From assembly GCA_963377175.1 (NCBI GenBank), contig CAUJNA010003808.1, positions 248,001 to 312,000 on the forward strand: DNA of 64,000 nucleotides, given 5' to 3'. Position 1 is the stretch's first letter. Each line of letters opens with the position of its first letter. The DNA comes from Effrenium voratum. Its lineage: Eukaryota > Sar > Dinophyceae > Suessiales > Symbiodiniaceae. A model generated the notes under the pieces. It was not told the DNA's origin. It saw only the letters and a program-made list of their open reading frames with translations, and ran no database searches. Both the position numbers and the translations under genes were made by a program. This document shows, one piece after another, positions 39,003 through 51,200 of the stretch.

Positions 39003-39162
39003 AGGCCCCCCTCCCTCCCCAAGATTTTCGGCAAAAAAAACCTTTCCGGAAAAACGGATTGTTTTGACAAAGAACGCGCGCGCGAAAAAAACAAGGTTTT
39101 CGGTCCAAAAAAAACACACACAAAAAAAAAGCATAAAAAGCATGTCCTTAATGACCAGCCAG
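39003..39162 (+). repeat. Dispersed repeat (copy of 12308-12462)
   Basis: Same orientation and nearly identical, including the CGCGCGCG patch and A-runs. It abuts a coding region here too. Confidence 0.9.
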
Positions 39163-39214
39163 TGAGGCGTCGCATGGTGTAGATACTCTTTGCCCAGATT
39201 GCAAGGCACTCCTG

Positions 39215-39600
39215 GTAACATCTTGGGGCCTGAGCCTGGCGCGGTAGACGCTGTCGCAGGCGCGTGGCGTTGCAAACAGTGGCCCAGGCTCCAAGTTACA
39301 GTTTTGCCCAAGCAGGAATTGTCAGCTGCTCGTCAGACAGGTTGCGAAGACCTAGCGTGCTTGGCGCTTTCGCCGAGCTGTTAGGCTCTCTTGCTTCCTG
39401 GTTGACGTTTGTTGCCATGGGTATCGTTTGTTGGCTTCTTTGGATATTGCCACAAGACGTCTAACATCACCGGATCAGATTCTGGGGGCTCAGATCCTGC
39501 AGGCGGCTTTTGCCAGGACGCTGGCTGGCCAAGTTTTTCTATTGCCACGACAACGGCTTGACAGACCGCTTTCCTTATGCAACCTTTCAGGGTCCCTCAT
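39215..39600 (+). repeat. Dispersed repeat A, partial copy
   Basis: Matches 52535-52905 from TGGTAACATCTTGGGGCC to GCTTGACAGACCGCTTTCC and continues as unrelated sequence. Related to 43853-44150 and, inverted, to the second halves of the composite repeats at 14330-14690 and 15600-15900. Confidence 0.88.
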
Positions 39601-39734
39601 GGACAACCCCACTTTTCGGGTCCTTGCATGGCTCTTTTGGCGCTTTCTGAGCAGCCGAGCTTGCTTCGGCAGCAGCCTTGAAGGCCAGTTTCCCCGTCCC
39701 CGCAAAACCTAGCTACGAGCTTGTGACGGCTGCA

Positions 39735-40140
39735 GGGTATCGCTGCTGCGTCCCGTGGGGCGCAAACTGGCGCAAAGTTACGGACAATGAGGACTCGGGA
39801 ATCCCTGTCAGGACACGGCTTGCGCTTCAAGGTCATACTGCTGCTTGCCGCCTTTCGGGCTCGCAGCTTTTGCGGCTTTGCGTGTCTTTCCGCTTGCCAT
39901 GTAATTATGTCCGGCGACGCTGGCGTGCCGGTGGATAGCGCCGCCCAGGCTTTGGTCCTCGGCACCGCAGATGAGGACCTGGAGCCTTGTGACGCTGGCG
40001 TGCCGGTGCAGAGCACCGCCCAGTCTTTGGTCCTCGGCACCGCAGATGAGGACCTGCAACCTTCACAGCTGACGCAGTCCCAAGGCGTAGGGCCTGTGGA
40101 GTCAGATGAGCGCCTGGGGTTTGCCTTTCGGCCCTCGCGA
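39735..40140 (-). repeat. Inverted copy of 3298-3611 with internal 72-bp duplication
   Basis: The word GACGCTGGCGTGCCGGTG occurs at about 39919 and 39991, giving a 72-bp tandem duplication absent from the copy at 3.3 kb. Confidence 0.85.
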
Positions 40141-40216
40141 GAGACAGCAGACAGACGGTCTGATCCAGCCCAGTTGATCCTGAGCAAGCTTCGGGAATGC
40201 GCCAGTGATGTAGACC

Positions 40217-41430
40217 TTGGGTGCAGTGTCGGAGCCCGTCCAGCTCTTCCTCAAGTGCGAGACGGACCAGAAGCTGTACCAGGCGACGTTCGCAATGCTG
40301 GAGCGCGTCACTGCCTCTAAGAATACGTTGGTGGAGGTTGGCGACGACTCCGCGTTCGACATCAACCTCCTGGCTCCGGCGCCGATCATCACAGCGGTGC
40401 AGACCATGTGCAAGGCACAGGGCTGGTGCGCCGAGGCAGCCCTGCAAGGCACGGCGCGTTGGCCTGACGCGCGGCAAATGGCTTAAAATGCGGTGGTGTT
40501 CTGACCGCGCGCTTGTCCCTGCGTCCCCTATTGGTCGGGCTAATACTAGCGCGCACGCAGCTGCACATCCACGCTGTCCCTGCGACAGGCCTCTTTACTG
40601 TCACCGGCTGGCTGGAGCACGTGGACACCAGGATCCAGATCTCGGAGGGTGAGGAGCATGCCAGAACACCCTTGGCAGCGTTCTTCGGTTCGCGGGCAAG
40701 CAACCGCAAGAGCTCCATGCATAAGTGGCTACTTCAAGAGTTGCTCGACATCGACACGCTGCCGCACGGCGTCAAGGGCTCGGCGGCAATCGCTACCGAC
40801 GCGACCATCAAAGGTCACCGCAACAACCTGTACAATTACAGACGCTCAGGCCTCTCTTCGACGGAGCTGAGCGAGACCTACAAGACGTCGTGGACCGACC
40901 CATCCATCCCGCAAGCCAAGCTGGCGGCCAAGTCTCTCATCAACAAGCTCGTGCACTCAGAGCGCGATGCCTCCCTCACCGGAGCAATGGTGGACGACAA
41001 CTCCAACTATAGCTTCTATCATTGGATCATCGGACACGTTCAGCCGCTATCGGAGGTTCTGTCTTTGAGGAAGGGGGCCGAAGTCGGCTTCCCGAAACGT
41101 TTCCACATCGTCGTGAAGGGCATGAAGCCGGCCACGATACCGGAGCAGGAGTGTCTAGAGTCCAAGCAGTTCCTTGCCGACTTCATTGTCTTCATGGCCG
41201 AGAGAGCCACGCAGGGGGATGAGCCCAACAAAGGCGCCACGGTCACGTGCGATGAGTTCGCTGCCGGCTGGCTCAGGCGGGCTTTGCCCGCATGCTTGTG
41301 TTTGAGTTTGCCCTTGCGCGCGTGCCTTTGTGCAAGTTACTCTGCTCTGCGCGAGAAGAACTATCCATCGCGCGCTGCTTTCTCCGTGCCTCGCGCGTGT
41401 CCCTCTTGTCTCGCAAGGCTCATCCAGTAA
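40217..41430 (+). CDS. Hypothetical protein (multi-exon)
   Basis: Two plus-strand segments. The first (about 40217-40486) has EPVQLFLKCETDQKLYQATF and KNTLVEVGDDSAFDINLLAP. The second begins at a likely 3' splice site near 40590 and runs in one frame with LFTVTGWLEHVDTRIQISEG, GSAAIATDATIKGHRNNLYN and YHWIIGHVQPLSEVLSLRKG, then VTCDEFAAGW. After about 41280 it becomes low-complexity (Leu/Cys/Arg) and stops at 41428-41430, so the true 3' end is probably a splice site near 41280. Codon use is even and GC-rich, as expected of a real gene. No family recognised. Confidence 0.5.
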
Positions 41431-41763
41431 TGCATTGACGACTTCGCAGAGTCGGTGAGCCTGCCGGAGACGTAGTCCCAGAAATTGGACTATGCGGACA
41501 GCGACGTGCTTCGCATCAGCAACATCGTCCGAAGGATGCGTCAGCTCCCCGGCAGCCGTTTAGATTCACATTTGGATTCATTTCTGGCTTTGGAAGTCGT
41601 AGGCCATGCAGTCGTACAGCCATGAGCTGCCCACGTGGCCACAATCCATCAACCCCCGGCCTGCCATAAAAAGAAAAAAGCAAAGGCCTTGCCCGCGCAA
41701 ATCCTGTAGCACTCGTGGGCGGTAAGTCGCCCTTCGCTCCGGAATGGTCATGCTAAGCCCGCT

Positions 41764-42333
41764 TTGAAGTCGAGAGCCGCGCGCCCCCCTGAAAATGAGG
41801 GCCATCAGCTTCTCAGGTTCCTTCGGCTCCGCGCCGGGCTTGGCTTCGAGGACAAGCCCATCGGCATCCGCGACATCCAGTACGGCATCCACCCCTGGTG
41901 CCGCCAGCTGGAGTTCTACTCCGGCCTGGTGGTTGCTGCTGACAAGGCCGGGGCTGAAGCTACGTCTACTGGGCCCGCCCAAGGTCAAGATGCTTCTCAC
42001 CTCTGTATGAAGTGGGTCTTGCAGAGCACTCCAAGCACAACTGAGGAGCAGAGCACGAAGGATGTCAGGAAAAAGCTCAAGGGTCGTCTGCAGGCCTTGT
42101 GTGATCGTGGAGCCAAGGGAGACCGCAAGAAGAAGGTCAACGGTCCCGCCAACACCTTGCCACAAGCTGTTCGAGACCTTGCCTCGCACTCCCTTCTGGA
42201 CATTGTCCCAGGGCAAGGCGGTGGCCGTGCGACATTGACCTTTCGTAAGAGGAAGTGGTCGGACATCACAGATTGCCAGGACTCCAGAGACATGTGCAAG
42301 TCCTTGCGCGTTGGTAGTGAGCTCTTCCCGTAG
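41764..42333 (+). CDS. Possible exon, strand uncertain
   Basis: The plus strand has 190 codons with IRDIQYGIHPWCRQLEFYSG, TKDVRKKLKGRLQALCDRGA and LTFRKRKWSDITDCQDSRDM. The minus strand is also open over 41578-42387. The plus-strand peptide has a more natural mix of charged and aromatic residues, so I prefer it, weakly. Function unknown. Confidence 0.3.
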   Translation: MKSRAARPPENEGHQLLRFLRLRAGLGFEDKPIGIRDIQYGIHPWCRQLEFYSGLVVAADKAGAEATSTGPAQGQDASHLCMKWVLQSTPSTTEEQSTKDVRKKLKGRLQALCDRGAKGDRKKKVNGPANTLPQAVRDLASHSLLDIVPGQGGGRATLTFRKRKWSDITDCQDSRDMCKSLRVGSELFP

Positions 42334-42339
42334 CAAGGC

Positions 42340-43150
42340 TGCCAGGCAATCGCCGTATCGGCCTCGCTGGCTTTGGCTGCCATTCATTCCAATGCGGGTG
42401 GGCTTTTGCCTGACGACTCAGGGGGTTTGGAAAAAGAGCGCCTCGTTGCATTCTATTTTGTTGGAGCTTCCGTCACACGCAGCGTTGAGCCAGATAGAGT
42501 CCCGAAGTCGTGAGTCGCGAAGGCTATCTCTGTTCAGCCCACGGGTGCGCCACGGGTTCGACACGGTCTCGCAAGTTTGAGCCTCTGTGTTTGGAAGCGC
42601 CTGCCCATTCTGTTTTCTATCGCGCGCTCTCAGTTTCGGCGCCCTGCTCTGAGCTTTGAGTTTGTTAACGTGCCATGCGCTTGGCTGTGCTTTTTTGCGC
42701 AGCGCAGTATTCAGCAGTCTCCAATAAGAGCTCGCGGCATCATTTGTAGTTACATGCGGGCACATCGAAAAAGGCAGTTTCGTGTGTAGCTGGCTGTTTC
42801 TTTGACATCAGCCCGTGCAGCGGGCAATGGCACAGCCTCTCTCTCGAGCGCATCAGCTGAGCCTTCTGGCGCGGCGCCACCCGGAGGCTCAGTGCCCAGG
42901 TTGCACCAAGGGGAGGCCCTCGTGTAGGCTGACACGCTGGATTCTCTAAAATCTGCAACTGGGGAGCGGTAAGGAGGACCCCGCCTGCGGCTTGTTTGGT
43001 TGGGCCCACAGACCCAGCAGATTGATTGCGCTTGATCAAACGTGGTATGGGAATTGCAGATTGATTGCGCTCCAGCACGGGCAGTTGAATTTGGCTGATT
43101 CCGTAGGTTCGTGTTTCTGTCTGTCAGAGTTAGCTCATCTGGAGAACCGC
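42340..43150. other. No supported gene
   Basis: Short frames only. There is a TTCGACACGG/CGAAGGC-rich patch but no repeat or hairpin of the families seen elsewhere. Confidence 0.35.
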
Positions 43151-43717
43151 ATGGCAGCCCCTCCTCGCACGGTAGTCTCCGTGTCTGTGACTGGGTGTAG
43201 CAATGCAACCGTGATAGTTGTGCCATTCGGGAGTAGCGCTCGCATCAATGTCCAGACCTTTGGGTCGGGCAGGAATGGCGGTCCTGATGTTGCGCGAGCG
43301 GCAGCTTCAGGGCACAGGCAGCCTCCAGCATTCGCAACATCGGCAAGGTTTGCGCCAAGCACGAGGCCCGCGGGTGGAGAGCATCCCAGCCCAGGTGAGG
43401 GTGAAGGTGGTGGTGGCGATCGCAGTCATGATTCAGACGGCGACCGTGATCGTCGAGCAAAGCGGAGGCGAAGACGCGCAGAGTCTGAGACTGAGATGGC
43501 CATTGACTGCTTGCAGAGTGACGTGAGTGGCCTGACAGGGCTCATGGAATTCCTTTATGGGTGGCTAGGGGCTTTGCAAGAACACCTTGACAACCCGTCT
43601 GGCCATCGTGGAGGTGAAGCGGGCGCTCTGGCAACTACAAGCGGCTCGTTGTCACGGGCCAGCGTTCCCGCTGCGGAGACAATGCCAGAGGTAGATGTTG
43701 CGGGAGATGAAGGATGA
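43151..43717 (+). CDS. Hypothetical Gly/Arg-rich protein, 3' end in a repeat
   Basis: From ATG 43151 (MAAPPRTVVSVSVTGCSNAT) through a Gly/Pro-rich middle, a basic stretch with DRRAKRRRRRAESE, and LQSDVSGLTGLMEFLYGWLG. From about 43640 the frame lies inside the repeat that is inverted at 17919-18085 and also related to 2130-2180, so the end of the protein is repeat-derived. Function unknown. Confidence 0.4.
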   Translation: MAAPPRTVVSVSVTGCSNATVIVVPFGSSARINVQTFGSGRNGGPDVARAAASGHRQPPAFATSARFAPSTRPAGGEHPSPGEGEGGGGDRSHDSDGDRDRRAKRRRRRAESETEMAIDCLQSDVSGLTGLMEFLYGWLGALQEHLDNPSGHRGGEAGALATTSGSLSRASVPAAETMPEVDVAGDEG

Positions 43718-43852
43718 GGCAGCGTCTGACCCAGAGCCAGGCTCCAAGTGATACCAGCCGAGTTGCGCGAGCCCCACATGTTACACGCAGCGTGGCTATT
43801 GACAGGAAGGCATCAGACCTCTGAGCTTCCGTCTTTCAGTCTTTGAGTCCTC

Positions 43853-44866
43853 CAAGTTACAGTTTTGCCCAAGCAGGAAATTGTTTGGGGTAGTTGTTAG
43901 CTTCTCGTCAAACAGGTTGCGAAGACCTAGCGTGCTTGGTGCTTTCGCCGAGCTGTTAGGCTCTCTTGCTTCCTGGTTGACGTTTGTTGCCATGGGTATC
44001 GTTTGTTGGCTTCTTTGGATATTGCCACAAGACGTCTAACATCACCGGATCAGATTCTGGGGGCTCAGATCCTGCAGGCGGCTTTTGCCAGGACGCTGGC
44101 TGGCCAAGTTTTTCTATTGCCACGACAACGGCTTGACAGACCACTTTCCTGCCGTCAGGGGTGAGGTGAAGTCATGGCCGTTTTTTTAACCGCGCAACGT
44201 CAGCGCTGCCTCGATAAAAGAAGCGCGAAGTGTCTCAAGCGTTGGAGTGTGCAGCGTTTGGAGGTCATGAGATATAGCAAGGCCTTCCCGCGGAGGCTTT
44301 TGGGGCCCTTTGCCTACCCAATAGTTTTGTTACCTGCTGAGGAAGATTTCATTCAGGAGGGGTTTTCTTGCGAGAGGGTGCGCGGGCCTCCCGGCGTACA
44401 CCTGTTCGCGGACTACCGGGAGGGGTTTTCTTGCGAGAGGGTGTGCGGGCCTCCCGGCGTACACCCGTTCGCGGACTACCGGGAGGGGTTTTCTTGCGAG
44501 AGGGTGTGCGGGCCTCCCGCGTGCACCCGTTCGCGGGTTACCGGGATGGACTTGGCACTGCACCACCTTGTTTTAACAAACCTTCCGTTGCATCTGCACC
44601 TAACAACAACTGGGAACTATGAGCGTAGATTTGAATTTGGGGGAGAATGGCGCTCCCCCTGGTGAATTTGATGACGTCGAAGATCCTGGTGTTGGCAGTG
44701 TCAAACAGAGCTGCGGTCCGAGTGAAGCCACATGTGAGGGTGTTTGTGCATGCGTGAGCGTTTTTCACATGTCATGTTACGGGATGCACACATGTTTGCC
44801 AGTGTCTGCAGTTTTTTAATACTTGTGTACATGGCGTGCTCAAGCGGAAGGGGCAGTGCTGTGCAC
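43853..44866 (+). repeat. Dispersed repeat A, upstream direct copy
   Basis: Nearly identical to 52620-53638 in the same orientation, from CAAGTTACAGTTTTGCCC to GGAAGGGGCAGTGCTGTGCAC. It includes the AACCGCGCAACGTCAGCGC patch and the 63-bp tandem units. The two copies flank the element-like genes at 45.8-51.9 kb, but other partial copies in the window show this is a dispersed repeat. Confidence 0.9.
44361..44549 (+). repeat. 63-bp tandem repeat, three units
   Basis: Units start GGTTTTCTTGCGAGAGGG at 44361, 44424 and 44487. Since 63 is divisible by three, both strands stay open (plus: a 21-residue unit with FSCERV and PPGVH). The same triplet of units occurs at 53130-53315. Confidence 0.92.
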
Positions 44867-45204
44867 ATTTTTTGATGGAAGAAGTAGATTCGTTGCCTTC
44901 AACGCAGGCGGTGACCAACGAAGAGTTGCAAAGGGACCTGGCAGTGTTGCAGAGGGACATTGCGCAAGTCGCACATCACCTTCGCACTGTGCAAGAGCAG
45001 CTGCACGAGTTAACTCAAGTCCACCGTGACGGACTTGGAGGCGTGCAAAGCAGTCTGCTCAAGTTTTGGTTCCCAGCCTGGCGTTTTCAGAAGCTGCTGG
45101 GCGTGCCGCTGCTTATTTTCCTCTTGGTCCTTGCACTGCTGTGCTTTGCACCAACTCCACTTCATTTCCTTCCGCTGCAATGCATACAAGTGTCGGCAGG
45201 TTCC

Positions 45205-45375
45205 GTTGCACCTGCGCCCAACAACAACTGGGAACTATGAGCGTAGATTTGAATTTGGGGGAGAATGGCGCTCTCCCTAGTAAATTTGATGACATTGTGT
45301 GGATCCTGGTGTTGGCAGCGTCAAAAAGAGTTGCGGTCCGAGTGAAGCCACATGTGAGGGTGTTTGTGAATGCGT
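45205..45375 (+). repeat. Partial duplicate of 44600-44755
   Basis: The segment with AACAACAACTGGGAACTATG and GTGAAGCCACATGTGAGGG is repeated about 605 bp downstream of its first occurrence. Confidence 0.88.
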
Positions 45376-45504
45376 TCGCGGGCGTGGCGCCGTTCCTGCA
45401 GGTTTGTATGTTTGTCCGTACGCGTGTTGTGCGTTTGGTTGTTCACGCAGCTGGTTGCGCGGGTTGGGTGCGCATTTTGGCTCGGCTCTGAATGAATGAT
45501 CTTC

Positions 45505-45690
45505 CCGGCTCACGGCTTGCCTAGGGTCAGTTAATGTTCGTCACAGCCCACGGCTTTGCCTAGGGTCAGCGCAACCGACTTTGAAGAATTCTGGGACCAT
45601 GGCGGTCGGTACTTCCAGGTTCATGGGTTATTTATCAATGGATGTTCTTCACAGCCCACGGCTTCGCCTAGGGTCAGCATAATGCACTTT
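45505..45690 (+). repeat. Short repeat with CACGGCTT(T)GCCTAGGGTCAG words
   Basis: The word occurs near 45511, 45549 and 45658, and GACTTTGAAGAATTCTG / CACTTTGAAGAATTCTG twice. No gene. Confidence 0.8.
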
Positions 45691-45806
45691 GAAGAATTCT
45701 GCATGAATGCGCTTCCATGCAAGACTTTCGGCGCTAAAGATGTCTGCGCAGCGAAGCTTTGCTCGAACCTTCCGATCTTGTCCTTCCATATCGCGCTCTG
45801 TGTATC

Positions 45807-47032
45807 ATGCCCGGTCGCAAGACTGTGAGCCTAGCTGAGGCCGCCAAACGTCGCTACCGCAAGGATAGCAGATTGGCCAGGCGCGTAGCGCATTTGCGCC
45901 AAGTAAAGTTTGCTGATGCCATTACGCCCGGCACGGAGACGGTAGTGTACGCAGCGCTGCGTGCGCTGTGGGAGGACAAGCTTGCTTCCCTCGAGGCTTC
46001 TCGCCTGTTCTGCTTGTACCTGGCTTGCTATGTGGTGGCCCGAATTTGCGCGGGGAGAAAGCAGTGGATGATGCCTACTGCTCTGGCAGGCGGGCTGCTG
46101 ACGACAGACCTGTTTGAACGGCTCATCCATGCCGAGCTCCCCCCGCCACGGCACTACATTGGGCGCCTGCGTCAAGCAGATGCATTTACACTCAGTGTTC
46201 AAGACCGGCATCGATGTGTCCGATCAACAGCCAAGCGACCCATTCAATGACATGGGCTGTCAGTGGTGGAGGCACTGGACCCATACACCCTTGTCGCCTG
46301 AGCAACAGCGTCATGTGCTTACACCATGCTGTTCGTCCTGGCCACAAGGTCGCGAGACACACTTGCATATCTGCTATCGAGGCCTGACTTTCTCCTTCGC
46401 AACTGCGAGTGCTTGGGCCAACTCTACGATGCTCTCTACGCTGCCAATCATTTTCCTGGTCTTCAGGCCAACCGCGCTCGTAGCAAGCACACGTCCGAGC
46501 AAAAGACATGGAGCGCAGAGCGCTTGTTGGAAGGATTGCTCCGGCAGTTGTGGTATGAGCCAGCGGCGTTGTCAGGAATGTTGGCCGCTCAAACGGTGTC
46601 GCAGCTGGCGCGTGCCCTCGGACATGTAAAAGGGTTTGGCGGGAAACTGGTTTTCATACACACGCTCGAGTATTTGCTGTCCTGGGACGCAACGGCAGCG
46701 TTTCCATTATTTGGTATTCGGAACTACCGGAAACAGCAGCTAACCCGTCACTGCCGACACGGAGCTAACAGCCAGGCTTTCCAACGCCTAGTTTGCGCAC
46801 ACCGCCAGCGACAGCAGGCAGTGAGCTGGGGCTACTCGCAGATATGTTCAGAAGTTCGCAAGTGGCTGCCGAGTGAAGTCACTTTTGGCCATGTGAGCGT
46901 AGCTGTAAAGTCTGACTTTTGCGTCTCTGATGCGAGTCAGAACGCATGTCAGGCCATTGCCGTCTTGCAGTTTTTATTGAGTGGAAAGCACGGCGGCAAG
47001 GAGCGTGCCGTCAAAGGAGCCGGAAGCGGCTG
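45807..47032 (+). CDS. Element-associated hypothetical protein, two segments
   Basis: Segment 1 starts at ATG 45807 (MPGRKTVSLAEAAKRRYRKD) and runs to about 46190 with AALRALWEDKLASLEASRLF. Segment 2, in another frame (about 46326-47032), has SRDTLAYLLSRPDFLLRNCE, NRARSKHTSEQKTWSAERLL and FGGKLVFIHTLEYLLSWDAT, ending in a basic tail. I do not recognise it. It lies between two direct copies of repeat A and upstream of a transposase-like gene on the same strand, so it may belong to the same element. The frame change near 46190-46330 is an intron or a break. Confidence 0.5.
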
Positions 47033-47039
47033 AACAGCA

Positions 47040-48235
47040 GCCAATTGACTCGGTGATCTCGCAAGTAAAAGAGAAGCCGGTGCTGGTATGAAGGGGTGCT
47101 GTTGATCTGGAAAGATGTTCTGGTGCATCGTTTCAGGGACGGGTAGATTTTGGACGTCGGGCCGTTGTGTTCTGTTCGTTTGGAAACCTTGCAGAGGGTC
47201 CACTGCAGATTCTCGGGGTGTGTTTGTGTGGAGGACATGGTGGCGTGCTGGGGTGGAAGAGCCGTGTGCAGACTCATGTTTCGAACAGACATCTTTCACT
47301 GACTCCCTTTGTGGATGGAGTGGAGTCCTTCATGCGATTAACCGCATGCCAGAGGTTTTGGCTGAGGTGGTCACATAACCCCCAAAGCTCGATGTTTCTG
47401 GGGGTGGCGCTTTGGCGGCTTCTTCGCAGATTCTTCGTGTTGCCCACAAAGAAACCGGTGCAGAAACAGCCGCGGACTTCTGAAGAAAACAACTGGATGG
47501 AAGTAGACGCCTGCTCCTCTGATGACAACGACAGATCCGGGGTGGACGCATCCTTGGAGATCGTGCCCGTGAATCTGAAGCCCCGCCCTCTCGGAGCTTT
47601 TGTGCGAGTAGGGAATATCAAGCTGAGATTGTAGCCGGAGGCTTCAGACAGCTGCCCCGGAAATTTGCATGCCAGGCTGCTGGCTTCGTGTTCCTTCGGC
47701 CCGATTGCAAAGCAGTCCTGAACATAAAAAGAAATTCGCAATGCTGAAAAGTCTGACATGGAGTGATGGCCTGCGTCACATGTTGTCCCTTCGTGCCGTG
47801 AAACTCACACTCCTTCACTAGAGTGAGCATGACCATCCGGACGTGTCAATTCCTTGTTTTGCAGGGCCTAAGCATGTTTGGGTTGCCCAGAGCTTCTACG
47901 TGGCAAGGTCTACATCACCGTGCAATCACTGCCGCTGCCAATGTCTACCTCTGCGACTTGCGTCGTGGAATGCGGCTGGCGACACTGCAGGCCCGCTGAC
48001 GTTAGGACTTCGGTTTCGTGTTGACGCCAAAGATTGCCTTGTCACTTGTGGCATTCCTCGTTCTTTTTTTTGAGCCACTGGTCGCTCGCTCGCGTGGCAT
48101 TTTCTCGCGGAGTAACTTTCCTAATGGGGAGGCAGAACATGATGCAGAACATTTCGGCATCATGAGCATGAGCCATGTGAGCAGAAGCAGGTTCAGCGGC
48201 ACACGTGCAGTTGCCCGGCATAGCGATCTTTTGCC
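47040..48235. other. No supported gene
   Basis: Frames on both strands are short and overlap. One on the minus strand (47700-47300) has mixed composition but no start or motif. It may hold introns or regulatory sequence of the element. Confidence 0.35.
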
Positions 48236-51200
48236 ATGGATGTGCTTTTGCTTTCCCAAGAGTCCCTGAACCTCTTGCTCGACGGTCGAGCCTCCGGGCT
48301 CTTGCGAGGGACGTTCACTCCAAAGCGCGGAGATGCCTTGCTGGATTCCTTTTTTTTGCATGTTTGGACTTCCCTGGGGCTGCCTTCCCAAGCAGAGCTC
48401 CAGGCAACGAGCCAGCTCCAGCTTTGCCAGTTGCATTTTTGCTGTGCGGACAGTCCGAATCAAGATATTTGGCTGGGGTTGGCTGCCGTTGGAGATGTTG
48501 TGGCACGAGCCCGCCTGGTTGCGGCGCACAAGTTGGATGAGCCGGGACTGCGGCGTGCAGGGGAAGCTTTGCTGGAGCAACAGAAACGGCTGTGCTATGG
48601 AACCCCTCACTTGTGGGAGCTTGACCAAGTCGAGCAGCTCGCGGAGCCTTGGAGGATTTCAAGCGCGGCGCGCAAGGGATGCGCGCAGTGGATTCCAGCG
48701 CGTCGCTGGCAGTCACAGCATCCTGAGCCCGTCAAGCGGAAACAGTCCGGTGTCACGAGAGCTTGGCCAAAGAGGTTTCCCAGAAAACCTAGATCTGACG
48801 GACAAGGCCCTGACCTTCCGCAAGGCTTGCTGCTGAAGCAAAGACGGCCAAAGAAAGGTAAACGGGAAAAGCGACTCAGCAGGAACGCCCCCGCAAACCC
48901 TCAAGATGCCATTTCTCTGGATCGACATGGCCAGGGTGCAGACTTGTCCCAGCGGCTGAGAGCAGGGAGAACTTTGCCCAGACTGCGACATCTGGCCAGC
49001 ATGAGCTTGTTTTACCACAGACAACCCTTCGATGCCCCGTCCGATCCTCGTCCAGGACGCTGTGCGCTTTTACGAGGGAACCCTTGCTTCATCGTCTCCA
49101 CCTTCCAGCGCAGGAAAGTGCCCATGGCAGATGTTCTTCCATTGCAGGAGACGCTGGATGATGCGATCCTGACTGCCTCTCGAGCAGACATAGAGACGTG
49201 CGCGCAAAGAGACTTGCAAGATGTGGGCTGCAAGCGCGTGCAGATTCAACCACGAAATCTTCGGAAGGGCCGGCTGCGTTTCAATGTCTTGCCTGCTGCG
49301 TGTGAGCCTGGACTGCAAGCAAGTGCAGAACGACCGACTGCCCCAGCCGCCGCTGGGGAAATTATCCGTGTGGAGCCAGCTGCTGCCTCAAGAGCTCGCT
49401 TGTGGACGGGCGCTGGCATCAGGTCGTGGTGCCTTGGTGTGAATTCAAGACGCAGCACGCTGCCGCCTAAGCGCTTTTAAATGGTTGGAAGCCTCGCAGC
49501 TTGTTGTGTTGCAGTTTTTTTTGCTCTGTCTATTCAGGTCCGACGAGATCTTAGTCAGCGAGCAATCTTTTGGCTTGACACCCCGCTGCCATATTTGCTG
49601 GATACGCGGCCGGAGCGGTGCTTGACGTGTGGTAAATCTTACCCAGTGAAGCCAAGCGACATCCGCCGCCACTTCCCTACCGCTCTATCCTGCCGTACTT
49701 CAAAGCAGCGAGTTGTATGGTTCTCTGGGCGCTTGCTGGTGCAGGCGGTGCAAAAATTTGCTGAGGTGCCAACTGCAGCCGCTGTGAAACGCTACCTGCT
49801 CGACTTATACGCTTCGAACTCCCTGGATCTTGCCACTGCTCAGCAGCAGCTTGGTGTGCTATCTTGTCTGCCGAGATTGCGGGCTTTGCGCGGGGTCCTG
49901 CGGCAAGCGTTGATGTCGTACTTGCCAGGCCTTGTCGAAGAGATCCAGAAGTCTGCCCACGTGTACTCTGGAAGCGCCGTCAAAGGCGACGGCAACTTCA
50001 AGATAGCTGCTCGCATCAAAGGCCAGCTCGTGGATAAAGCCACCCCGCTGGACCCTGCGGGTAGGAGGGATGCAATGGCCCGCCCAAGCTGTAAGAGTGA
50101 AGGTTTCTGTCGGAAGGGTAGCCGAGGTAGTGCGCGTAAAAAGCATTGCTGGCCAGGAGCTCGCCCTGCCACTGCTGTCATCTACGGCTGGTGTGGCGTC
50201 GACGGGTGCCTCCTGAAGCCGTGCGAACTCATGCCCGTCGAATCTTGGGCCTACATTCAACCAGATTTGGAGAAGTTGGCAGACCAGATGCCGCTCGCCA
50301 GATTACAAGTTTTGCCTGCTGGTCGCGCAGCATGAGATTCCGCCCGTGTATCATTCAACTGACACTTACGCGAAACATCGCAAGCTCCTGCGGAGTTTCT
50401 GGAGGCGGAAATACAGCACTGGTGTGCAGAGCGTGTCAAGCACAGCTCGTGGAGATGCGTACTCTGTGGCGCCCGGCCCCGACCGTGATCCCACCAGGAA
50501 CCTCAGCATGCAGCTTCGGTATCATTTTGGTCGTGTCTGCTTTGGTCACGTGAGCTGCGTGTGTTGCTCAGTTATCTTTGGGCCAAGGATAACGGGAGAT
50601 CCACAGCATGAAGTGCTGGCGCTGGGCCGACTGGTGCCTCCAACCAGCAGCGACGGTCCAACATTTGTTGCGGATCACAGGAACCTTATGGAGAGGCTCA
50701 GCTTGCCACCCTCGCCGCATCCGACCTGTCCGGCCGATCACGTCTTCCAAGAGTTGCGACAGGACAGCAAAGGGGGGGGGGGGACTCTCGTTTGCCAAGG
50801 TACTGGTCGGCATGCGATTAGCATTTCATGCTGACATCTGAGCTCAGGCCTGCTTTTGTCACATCCCATGAATTGAGCTTGCTTCAATGCAGCGAACTAG
50901 AGAGGTTGCATGCTGATTCCACAGGCTTACACTTCTTTGACTGTGTCTTCATTCCCCAATCCTAGGACATTGCATATGTCTGATCATATCAAGGGACAGG
51001 AAGGGAAATACCGGAAAATCAGCATTTGAATGGCCGCGCTTCAGCCTCAGGATCTTCAGCCTCTCTTGCAAGAAGCTGTGCGGAACAGACGCTTCGATCT
51101 TGATGCCAGCAGCGCTTCGGATCAGGAAAAGAAGGAAATGCGAGATTTCCTTGGGCAAGCGTACGCTTCTCGTGCGCAAAGCTGGCTCGGCATCTTCGGG

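Noticed and set aside
39655..39680. U6 snRNA start (TGCTTCGGCAGCA)
   Set aside because: No downstream U6 sequence follows; the homologous position at 1861 reads TGCTCTGGCAGCA, so this is a chance variant of a repeat.
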